Source: DAISKN01 sp963716925
GTDB lineage: Bacteria > Acidobacteriota > Vicinamibacteria > Marinacidobacterales > SMYC01
Length of the DNA stretch: 64,000 bases
Direction of reading: 5' to 3'
Assembly: GCA_963716925.1 (NCBI GenBank)
Contig: CAVQUX010000006.1
Coordinates: 620,001 to 684,000, forward strand
Shown here: positions 15,622 through 22,245 of the stretch, piece after piece
Layout of the letters: every line of letters begins with the position of its first letter
How positions within the stretch are numbered: position 1 is the first letter of the stretch
Program-made: the position numbers and the translations under genes
Notes under the pieces: generated by a model
Told to the model about the DNA's origin: nothing
What the model saw: the letters and a program-made list of their open reading frames with translations, nothing else
Database searches by the model: none

Positions 15622-16875
15622 TCAGAGGAGGGGGCTCAGCCGCCGCGCGAGAGCGTCCCCCCATCGATGCCCGGGCGGGCGCCGGCGCCAGGACTCGATT
15701 CGAATCTCTTCCGAACGGCTCAGATCCTCCTCGAACGCCGCCGCCATACCCGCTCCCGTGCCCTCGTCGAGCACCACGAGATTGCACTCGGCGTTGAAGC
15801 GGAAGGAGCGGAAATCGAGATTGGTCGAGCCGACGATGCTGACGAATCCGTCGACGACCATGGTCTTGGAATGGAGCACGGCGGCGCCGTACTCGAAGAT
15901 CCGCACCCCCTGGGCGAGCAGCTCGTCGAAATAGCCGTGACCCGCGTGGCGGATGAGCGGCACGTCGCTCGCGCCCGGGAGCAGCAGGCGAACGTCGGCT
16001 CCGCGGCCGGCGGCCGCTCCGAGTACCTCGATCGCGACCCGGCGGGGGGCGAAGTAGGCATTGGTGACGAAGACGGACCGGCGCGCGGAACCGACGATCG
16101 CCGAGAGCACCGCGGCCGACTCCTCGTGCCCCCGCAGCGGCCGCGAGTCGAGCACCAGGACGCGCGCTCCCGATGCCGCCTCCTCCACGTCGAGCGGAGG
16201 GATCTCGAGCGGCGTTCCTCCGGCGCGATGCCAGGCTTCCGAGAACACCAGGGCGAGCTCCCACGCCGCCGGCCCCTCGACCCGCGCGTGGGTGTCCCTC
16301 CAGGAGCGAGCGTGTCCGCCGGAACGCGGAGAGCCGTACTCCACGGCGATGTTCATGCCTCCCGTGAATCCGATGCGGCGATCGACGACCAGAATCTTGC
16401 GGTGGTCGCGGAAGAACTGGCGCCACGGGTACGGGAACAGGGGATGAAAGAGACGCACCTCGCACCCGCGTGAGCGCATCTCGCGCCAGAAGCCCGACCG
16501 GGTCCAGAGCGACCCGAAAGCGTCGGCGAGGACTCGAACCGCGACGCCGCGCGCCGAAGCCTGGCCGAGGAGCTCCAGCACCTCCCAGCCGGTCGCGTCG
16601 TCCTTGAAGATGTAAGACTCGAGGAGAATCTCCTCGGCTGCTTCCTCGATCGCGCGGCGCATGAGCTGAAACGCCTCCTGACCTCGGTGCAGGACGGTGA
16701 CCTGGTTCCCGCTGTGGAACGGCGCTTGATCGATCCGCCTGAGGAGCCGCTCGAACGAAGGGTCGCGGACTCCTCGCGGGAGCGTCGTCGCGATGGTCCC
16801 GACGTTCTCGGCGCGCAGCTCCCGTGGAAGCCTCCTCTCGGCGCCGGGTCGCAGGACGGGGGCCAGTCGGCGCAC
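15622..16875 (-). CDS. Cardiolipin synthase-like phospholipase D protein
   Basis: A 417-residue protein with two phospholipase D domains. The HKD motifs are DHRKILVVDRRIGFTGGMN (first half) and LHSKTMVVDGFVSIVGSTN (second half), each complete with H-x-K-x4-D and the following G-S/G-x-N. Family enzymes join two phosphatidylglycerol molecules into cardiolipin or hydrolyse phosphodiesters. Unlike ClsA there are no N-terminal membrane helices; the protein starts directly with a basic segment, as in ClsB/ClsC-type enzymes. It sits between the flavodoxin and a small membrane protein on the same strand. Confidence 0.9.
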   Translation of the reverse strand: MRRLAPVLRPGAERRLPRELRAENVGTIATTLPRGVRDPSFERLLRRIDQAPFHSGNQVTVLHRGQEAFQLMRRAIEEAAEEILLESYIFKDDATGWEVLELLGQASARGVAVRVLADAFGSLWTRSGFWREMRSRGCEVRLFHPLFPYPWRQFFRDHRKILVVDRRIGFTGGMNIAVEYGSPRSGGHARSWRDTHARVEGPAAWELALVFSEAWHRAGGTPLEIPPLDVEEAASGARVLVLDSRPLRGHEESAAVLSAIVGSARRSVFVTNAYFAPRRVAIEVLGAAAGRGADVRLLLPGASDVPLIRHAGHGYFDELLAQGVRIFEYGAAVLHSKTMVVDGFVSIVGSTNLDFRSFRFNAECNLVVLDEGTGAGMAAAFEEDLSRSEEIRIESWRRRPPGHRWGDALARRLSPLL

Positions 16876-16893
16876 GGAGACTCCGCGCCGCAG

Positions 16894-17343
16894 TCAGGCC
16901 TTCGAGGCCGCGCCGCTCACCGAGAGCGCGATGGGAAGCCCGACGAAGATCATGTGGACGGCCAGGATGACGACGTCGAGGGTGAACGCGCGCCCGGGAA
17001 ACGCGGAGAGGGGCAGGACTACCAGGTTCATCAGGAAGTAGACCGCGGCTCCGTACGCGATGCCCGAAAGGACCGGTCGACTCGAGAGAACCGCAAGCCT
17101 CCGACTCGCTCCGTAGTACAAAACCGCCCAGCCGCAGGCGATGAAGAAATGCAGCAGGCCGCCGAGGGCCGCCGTCGCGAGGCCGCCTTCGAAGGCTTTC
17201 GCACCCAGGAGTCCGCTCGCGATCGACTGGAGTATCCGGATGGGCTTGGCGCCGCGAATACCGTAGACGAGGAACGCCGCCGCGATATCCAGCACCCCGG
17301 CGAGCAGCCCGCCCTTGAGAACGGCCTGGAAGCTTCCCCTCAT
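16894..17343 (-). CDS. Four-helix integral membrane protein (YagU/DUF1440-like)
   Basis: A 149-residue protein with four hydrophobic segments at about residues 8-30, 48-72, 83-105 and 120-145. ATG 17343 is chosen because it overlaps the stop of the GNAT gene upstream by 4 bases and the protein reads MRGSFQAVLKGGLLAGVLDI, a typical opening for this family of uncharacterised membrane proteins. The longer frame upstream is Arg-rich and is a shadow of the GNAT gene. LSGIAYGAAVYFLMNLVVLPLS resembles DUF1440-type proteins. No functional residues are recognisable. Confidence 0.68.
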   Translation of the reverse strand: MRGSFQAVLKGGLLAGVLDIAAAFLVYGIRGAKPIRILQSIASGLLGAKAFEGGLATAALGGLLHFFIACGWAVLYYGASRRLAVLSSRPVLSGIAYGAAVYFLMNLVVLPLSAFPGRAFTLDVVILAVHMIFVGLPIALSVSGAASKA

Positions 17344-17852
17344 GCGACCTCCGATGCGAACAACCGGACCTCGGGGCTTTCGTCGGACAGCCGAACCATG
17401 GATTCGAACTTCATGCCGAGCTTCTCCAGCAGGCGGATCGAGGCCTCGTTGTCCGGCGACGTGATCGCCACGATACGCCGGAGCCCGAGGACGCTTCTTC
17501 CGTAGGCCATCACCGCGGAGGCGGCTTCGAAAGCGTAGCCCTTGGACCGGAACGGGGGAAGAAAAGCGAAGCCCACGTCGACGTCGTTCAGGGAATCCCG
17601 TTTCAACAGTCCGCAAATCCCGATGGGAACGCCGCCGTCCCGGAGGGCGGTCAGGTACAATCCGAACCCGAACCGCTCGTAGCTCGCAATCGGTCCGTTC
17701 GCTATGTACTGCCGGGCGTCGTCGCGCGTCCTCACTTTCTTGTCCCCGATGAAGCGAAGAAACGAGGGATCGTTCAAGAGCGCGAGAATGAACTCCGCGT
17801 CCCCGTCCTCGAGCCTCCGGAGAGTCAACCGTTCCGTTTCGACGACCGTCAC
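17340..17852 (-). CDS. GNAT acetyltransferase, RimJ/RimL type
   Basis: A 170-residue acetyltransferase-3 domain protein starting at GTG 17852 with VTVVETERLTLRRLE, the standard opening of this family; upstream in-frame sequence to 18068 is unrelated. The acetyl-CoA-binding region is FAFLPPFRSKGYAFEA (R/Q-x2-G-x-G/A variant RSKGYAFEA), followed by RIVAITSPDNEASIRLLEKLGMKFE, the N-x2-S-x2-L-x-K-x-G signature. It probably N-acetylates a protein terminus or small amine. It is coupled by ATGA to the membrane protein downstream. Confidence 0.88.
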   Translation of the reverse strand: MTVVETERLTLRRLEDGDAEFILALLNDPSFLRFIGDKKVRTRDDARQYIANGPIASYERFGFGLYLTALRDGGVPIGICGLLKRDSLNDVDVGFAFLPPFRSKGYAFEAASAVMAYGRSVLGLRRIVAITSPDNEASIRLLEKLGMKFESMVRLSDESPEVRLFASEVA

Positions 17853-17917
17853 GTTCGAGACATTGTAGCGAACGCCGGGGGCGGAAACGAAAGAGCCCGG
17901 GCTTTCAACGGGGTTGG

Positions 17918-17947
17918 TTGACGGTCGTTGTACCCGCCAGGTACGAT
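17918..17947 (+). promoter_or_regulatory. Candidate sigma70 promoter for the secreted DUF11 protein
   Basis: TTGACG at 17918-17923 and TACGAT at 17942-17947 are separated by 18 bases. Transcription would start near 17954 and leave a leader of about 85 bases before the GTG at 18040. The leader holds a direct repeat CCCGGGAAC-AG-CCCGGGAAC near 17990 and a small hairpin ACGCC...GGCGT just before the ribosome-binding region. Not experimentally supported. Confidence 0.4.
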
Positions 17948-18039
17948 TTTCTTGTTCCGCCCAACGCATAGCTTTGAGTCCCGGGAACAGCCCGGGAACG
18001 ATACGCCTCCAGCCCCGGTGGCGTTTTCGGGGGAGAACC

Positions 18040-19743
18040 GTGCGTTCGACACTGGTGGCCTTTCGCAAGACGCTACTCGCGGCCCTGATCGCCGCGGGGT
18101 CCGCTCCTGCCTCGGCGCAGCCGCTGGCGATTACCCATGACGGGCTGGATTGCTGGCCATCCGATCTGTATCCAATCCTGTCCGGGGCGTTCTCTCCTCC
18201 GGACGACGTGAGAAGCGTCCGGATTTACTTCCGGTCCGAGGTCTACCCGGACTTCTATTTCGTCGACGCTACGGTACAGGCGGACGGCCGCCTCGAAGCC
18301 GTCCTTCCCATGGCAGCGCCCGGTACGCCGCGCGTGATCTATTACATCGAAGCCGTGACCCGCGCCTTCGAGTCTACGCGTACTCGCGAATGGGACCCCG
18401 AGGTGTCCGAGAGCGACGAATGCCGCCGGAGAGACCCGCTGCTGGCGCTCTTCCAGGGAAAGATTCCGAACATCGTCATCAGTTCCGTACGCGCCGGCGC
18501 GCCGGCGTTTCCGCCGGGTTTCATGACCGCGGGCATCGTTGCCGCCGGAAGCGGAGGGCTGGGGGCGACGGCCATCGTCGGCATCGTCGCCGGTGGGGTC
18601 GCAGGCGGCGTAGTGATCGCAAACGGCGGAGAGGGACCGCCTTCCGCTACGACCACCGCCCTCGCAGCGCCATCTTCGACCTCGATCCCTTCGGGCTCGA
18701 TTTCGACCGCTCCGTCTTCCACCACGAGCGCGCCGGGGACTCCGCCGCCCTCCACGACTTCCGCTCCAACCACCACATCGACCCCCGGAGCTTCGACCAC
18801 CACCACGGCGATTCCGACGACCACCACCACGACCGCCGGCTCCCCCACGACGACGACAGTCCTTCCCCCGACCACGACGAGTGCTCCGCCGACCACGACG
18901 AGTACTTCCCCGACAACGACGAGCGTTCCGACGACCACGAGCACGCCGCCGACCACGACGAGTACGCCACCGACGACAACGAGCATTCCGCCGACCACGA
19001 CTACCAGCGCTCCCCCGGGCGCCGATATGGCGGTCACGATTTCGGCCCCTGCTTCCGCCAGGATCGGGACCTTGATCCGCTACCAGGTGGTGGTGCGGAA
19101 CAACGGTCCGGCGGCTGCTTCCGGGGCTCGAGCGACCATCTCGCTTCCCCTGGGGGTCACGTTCCAGAGCGCTTCTCTGGGCTCTTGCTCGGGTTTTTTC
19201 GGTACGGTCCAATGCGACCTGGGCGCGATGGCAGCCGGTGGAACCGCCACCATCCAGATAGCCGTCTTGACGTTTCAGCTCGGGACCGTCACCGCCAGCG
19301 CTTCCGTCGGCGCGAACCAGCCCGATCCCGCGCCCGGGAACAACAACGCGTCGGCGACGACCAACGTGACTTTGCTGCTGCGCGAATCGCCCGATAGCTT
19401 CGCCCTTCTTTCGGTGCAGCTTGACGTGCCTCCGGGCGACGGACGCGATTCCGGAGAGGTCGTCGTCGGGTCACGCCTCGCAGGCGTCGACGACACCGCA
19501 CCCGTGGAACTGAGCGTGAGCTCCGAGCCGGGAGAATACGTGGTGGAAGCGGTTCTCACCGGCGCCAGCGGCCGAAGGGGGAAGTGGCGCTTCGATTTCC
19601 GCGTCGCGCCCGAGATCGAAGTCGCCGAGATCCTCGTCGACGCCGGATCCGTTGCCACTACCGAGCCGCGCGCGGTGTCGTTTCACACCCGTGGAGAATC
19701 GGGCGAACGACTGCGTTTCCGCTACCGCCTCATCCATCGTTGA
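18040..19743 (+). CDS. Secreted DUF11-domain protein with Thr/Pro-rich linker
   Basis: A 567-residue protein from GTG 18040 (purine-rich GGGGGAGAA just upstream); upstream in-frame sequence is not protein-like. Order: signal peptide ending ASAQ; an N-terminal beta domain (residues 25-140) with YIEAVTRAFESTRTREW and a C-x-pair region; a Gly/Ala-rich hydrophobic stretch ATAIVGIVAGGVAGGVVIA (about 185-205), probably a membrane span; a low-complexity Ser/Thr/Pro linker of about 115 residues with seven-residue repeats of the type TTTSTPP; a DUF11 domain (about 330-430; YQVVVRNNGPAAASGA and GATISLPLG-like pattern); and a C-terminal beta-rich segment of unknown type. DUF11 domains occur in cell-surface proteins. 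Adhesion or surface structure is inference. Confidence 0.75.
   Translation: MRSTLVAFRKTLLAALIAAGSAPASAQPLAITHDGLDCWPSDLYPILSGAFSPPDDVRSVRIYFRSEVYPDFYFVDATVQADGRLEAVLPMAAPGTPRVIYYIEAVTRAFESTRTREWDPEVSESDECRRRDPLLALFQGKIPNIVISSVRAGAPAFPPGFMTAGIVAAGSGGLGATAIVGIVAGGVAGGVVIANGGEGPPSATTTALAAPSSTSIPSGSISTAPSSTTSAPGTPPPSTTSAPTTTSTPGASTTTTAIPTTTTTTAGSPTTTTVLPPTTTSAPPTTTSTSPTTTSVPTTTSTPPTTTSTPPTTTSIPPTTTTSAPPGADMAVTISAPASARIGTLIRYQVVVRNNGPAAASGARATISLPLGVTFQSASLGSCSGFFGTVQCDLGAMAAGGTATIQIAVLTFQLGTVTASASVGANQPDPAPGNNNASATTNVTLLLRESPDSFALLSVQLDVPPGDGRDSGEVVVGSRLAGVDDTAPVELSVSSEPGEYVVEAVLTGASGRRGKWRFDFRVAPEIEVAEILVDAGSVATTEPRAVSFHTRGESGERLRFRYRLIHR
18640..19012 (+). repeat. Low-complexity Thr/Pro codon repeat in the DUF11 protein linker
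   Basis: Between about 18640 and 19012 the DNA is dominated by ACC/ACG Thr codons with Pro/Ser spacers. The last third (18860-19005) is a degenerate 21-base tandem repeat, for example CCGACCACGACGAGT units, encoding PTTTSxP. Such tracts expand and contract by slippage and would change linker length. Confidence 0.8.
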
Positions 19744-19791
19744 GCGTGGCCGGGGTCGGCCTCCCGGTGGAAGCCGGCCCTCGGTCCACGC
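19744..19791. terminator. GC-rich hairpin between convergent genes, possible bidirectional terminator
   Basis: GCGTGG (19744-19749) pairs with CCACGC (19786-19791), and inside it GTCGGCC pairs approximately with AGCCGGC. It lies immediately after the stop of the DUF11 gene and before the convergent M24 peptidase gene. There is no T-tract, so an intrinsic terminator is not certain. Confidence 0.35.
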
Positions 19792-19828
19792 GAAAGCAGG
19801 TCGGGTGAGATGAGCCTTCGTCACAGGG

Positions 19829-21151
19829 TCAACGGGGTGCCTGGCCCATTACTCCTTCGATCTCCGCCGCGGTATAAGGGAGCCCTCCAGTCAAGACCTC
19901 GTGGCCGGACTCGGTCACGAGGATCATGTCCTCCATGTAGTAAGCGTCCTCGTCGACGGAGAACATCGGTTCGAACGCGACTACCGAATCGACTTCCAGG
20001 GTGTCGGTCCCGGTCTCTCCTCCGTCGAGGCCGACGCCGTGAATGTGCCACGTCTCGCGGAGCGGCGCCGCAATCAATTGCGCGGCCGCACGACGGGCGT
20101 ATCCAGTCACGAGGCTGGCCTCCGCGAGCTCGACCTCGGAGCGAGCCCGTTCCATGACGGCCTCGAGACTCACTCCCCCCTTCATGGCTCCGAGCCCGGC
20201 GCGATAAGCGCGGACCAGAAGGTCCAGCGTCTCGCGTTGATCCGCGTTGAACTTGCCCGCGACGGGCACGGTCCGTCCGACGTCGCCTTCGTACTGCGAG
20301 AGAGCGCACCCCACGTCCATCCGAACCAGCTCCCCTTGCTTCATCTCCCGGTTCAGATGCTCGTAGTCGAAGAAGGAGCGAACGACGCTTCCGAGATGCG
20401 CGTTCGGACCCGACATCGTCCACGGCCAGAACGACGGCGCGACCGCGCCCTCCTCGAAGCACGCGCTCACCACCGCGGCCTCCGCGTGCCGCTGACTCAC
20501 GCCAGTACCGACCGACCGGATTCCCGCGAGGAGCGCCGCCGCCGAGGTCCTCGCTACCTCGCGGAGAACCTCGACCTCCGCGGGAGACTTCGCCCAGCGC
20601 ATCGCCCGGATCTCCGCTTCCGCGGAAGCGATGCGAGCTCGGGGAAACGCCGCCTCGACGGAGCGGCGCCAGAGGAGCTTCTCGCCCGCGACCGGCAGCA
20701 TTCCGTCCGGGTTGCCGGGGAACTCCGGGCTCCTCGCTTCGTCCAGGTAGAGTTTGCCGACGCCCTCGGAGAGCCGGCGCTCGATGTAAGGTAGAAACTC
20801 CGCCCAGGGCTCGACACCGGAGAATCCATGAGCGCGGGCCGAATCCTCACCCGGGCCGAGGCTCACTCCTTCCACGCTCGCGCCGAAGAGGGCGGGAGCG
20901 CCCGGGACGAAGAGGACGGATTTCTTTCCCGGGCCGTCGATCGCCAGGATCGCCGCCGGCTGGTTCGGAAACCCGGTGAAGTAGAGAAAGTTCGCGTCCT
21001 GCTTGAACGAAGGCTCTCCGAGGGAGGAGGGAGTCGATCGGGAATGGATCAGGACGATCCCGTCGGGGAACCGTTCCATCAAGCGCTCCCGCCGCGCGGC
21101 GTGCTCCGCGAGGGGAACCGAAGTCGACAGCAGCAGCCAGAGAGCGATCAT
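19829..21151 (-). CDS. M24 family Xaa-Pro aminopeptidase
   Basis: A 440-residue aminopeptidase P-type enzyme that removes N-terminal residues before proline. Residues 1-150 are the aminopeptidase-P N-terminal domain with QDANFLYFTGFPNQPAAILA. The catalytic pita-bread domain follows with the five metal ligands visible: Asp in VRMDVGCAL, Asp in YEGDVGRTVPV, His in HIHGVGLDGGE, Glu in VAFEPMFS and Glu in MEDMILVTE. The N-terminus is hydrophobic (MIALWLLLSTSVPLAEHAARR), consistent with export. The start overlaps the formamidase stop (ATGA), so both are translated together. Confidence 0.92.
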   Translation of the reverse strand: MIALWLLLSTSVPLAEHAARRERLMERFPDGIVLIHSRSTPSSLGEPSFKQDANFLYFTGFPNQPAAILAIDGPGKKSVLFVPGAPALFGASVEGVSLGPGEDSARAHGFSGVEPWAEFLPYIERRLSEGVGKLYLDEARSPEFPGNPDGMLPVAGEKLLWRRSVEAAFPRARIASAEAEIRAMRWAKSPAEVEVLREVARTSAAALLAGIRSVGTGVSQRHAEAAVVSACFEEGAVAPSFWPWTMSGPNAHLGSVVRSFFDYEHLNREMKQGELVRMDVGCALSQYEGDVGRTVPVAGKFNADQRETLDLLVRAYRAGLGAMKGGVSLEAVMERARSEVELAEASLVTGYARRAAAQLIAAPLRETWHIHGVGLDGGETGTDTLEVDSVVAFEPMFSVDEDAYYMEDMILVTESGHEVLTGGLPYTAAEIEGVMGQAPR

Positions 21152-22164
21152 CGATTGTCTCCCACGAAGACCTTCTTCGGCAGCAGGGCGTGAACGCCCT
21201 TGGTGCCATCCACCACCTGGGTGACCCTCAAATCGACCGCGGAGCTGCAGAGCACGTAGGCGTCGTCCCGGCTGAGCCCCCGCTCGCGCACCAGGTGATC
21301 GACCATTTCGGCCACCGCCATTTCCGCAGCCAGGTCGAGATCGGGATCGAGGCCCATCGTCATGTAATGCGCCTCGGTTTCGGCGCGCGGCCAGTGCAGC
21401 TCCATGTCCTTCCTCACCACCAGCTGGAGCTTTCCCCGGAGGGAAGCTTCGAGCGCCGTGCCGTCGACCTCACCGTCGCCTTGCGCCGCATGTCCATCTC
21501 CGATGAACAAGAGAGCGTCCCTGACGTGGACCGGGATGTAGAGCGTCGCGCCGGCGGTGAGCTCCTTGTTGTCCAGGTTTCCGGTGTGGACCCAAGGCGG
21601 GCCGCTTCCGATCCGGCCCGCGATGGGAGGAGGCGCGACCCCCAGGCTTCCAAAGAACGGCCGCAGGGGAATCTCGATTCCCGGCCCGAACAGCGCCACG
21701 TTTCTCTCGAGATCGAGGCGCACGAACTTGGTGCCTTGATAGGGAAACAGCTTCGGCAAGGCTCCCCCGCCCGGCGCGAACAGGTTGACCGCCCAGGGAT
21801 CGACCACTCCCATTTCGAGAATGCGGACTTCGAGGACGTCGCCGGCCTCGGCCCCCTTCACCGCCACCGGTCCCACGAGAAGGTGCGGCCCCTCCTGCTT
21901 CACTTTCTCGTCCATCTCCTTCATGTCGGGGCGTATCGCCTCTTCGGGGACTCCGAGCGCTCGAGAGAGTCGCGCGCCGGTTACCATCGTCTCGACGTCG
22001 ACGATGTCGCCCGAATCCACCGTGAGGACCGGAGGAACCGAGGCGTCGTAGTAACCCCAGACGACGGTGCCCGGCGCCGCTTTCAACGTATGAGTCCGGG
22101 GCTGCCCGAGTGCCGCGGAGGAAATCGAGACCACCAGCAGCGTGAAAACAGGCTTGAAGATCAA
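21148..22164 (-). CDS. Exported acetamidase/formamidase family protein
   Basis: A 338-residue protein with a signal peptide (FTLLVVSISSAALGQ) and the acetamidase/formamidase fold: VVWGYYDASVPPVLTVDSGD, the catalytic core HLLVGPVAVKGAEAGDVLEV, WVHTGNLDNKELTAGATLYI, and LLFIGDGHAAQGDGEVDGTALE, all family landmarks that include the metal-binding His and Asp/Glu residues. These enzymes release ammonia from formamide or short amides. Coupled to an aminopeptidase, it may serve extracytoplasmic nitrogen scavenging (inference). It is divergent from the TonB receptor, separated by 81 bases. Confidence 0.9.
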   Translation of the reverse strand: MIFKPVFTLLVVSISSAALGQPRTHTLKAAPGTVVWGYYDASVPPVLTVDSGDIVDVETMVTGARLSRALGVPEEAIRPDMKEMDEKVKQEGPHLLVGPVAVKGAEAGDVLEVRILEMGVVDPWAVNLFAPGGGALPKLFPYQGTKFVRLDLERNVALFGPGIEIPLRPFFGSLGVAPPPIAGRIGSGPPWVHTGNLDNKELTAGATLYIPVHVRDALLFIGDGHAAQGDGEVDGTALEASLRGKLQLVVRKDMELHWPRAETEAHYMTMGLDPDLDLAAEMAVAEMVDHLVRERGLSRDDAYVLCSSAVDLRVTQVVDGTKGVHALLPKKVFVGDNR

Positions 22165-22181
22165 GATCGACCACCTTCCTT

Positions 22182-22210
22182 TTGACTTCCGTCGAGCGTC
22201 GCTGATACAG
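22182..22210 (+). promoter_or_regulatory. Candidate promoter upstream of the TonB receptor
   Basis: TTGACT at 22182-22187 is followed 16-18 bases later by GATACA/TACAGC (22204-22211). The leader would be about 30 bases and include the strong ribosome-binding site GGAGGAGAA just before ATG 22246. The -10 is weak. Confidence 0.3.
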
Positions 22211-22245
22211 CATACGATGAACGCTATCGCGCGGAGGAGAAGTCA

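Noticed and set aside
17954..18039. Possible cyclic-di-GMP or other riboswitch in the DUF11 gene leader
   Set aside because: The leader has small hairpins but the conserved core sequences of known riboswitch classes are not present.
18640..19012. Repeat block as a CRISPR array
   Set aside because: The repeats are in frame, encode a Thr/Pro linker, and lack spacer-like unique sequence of constant length.
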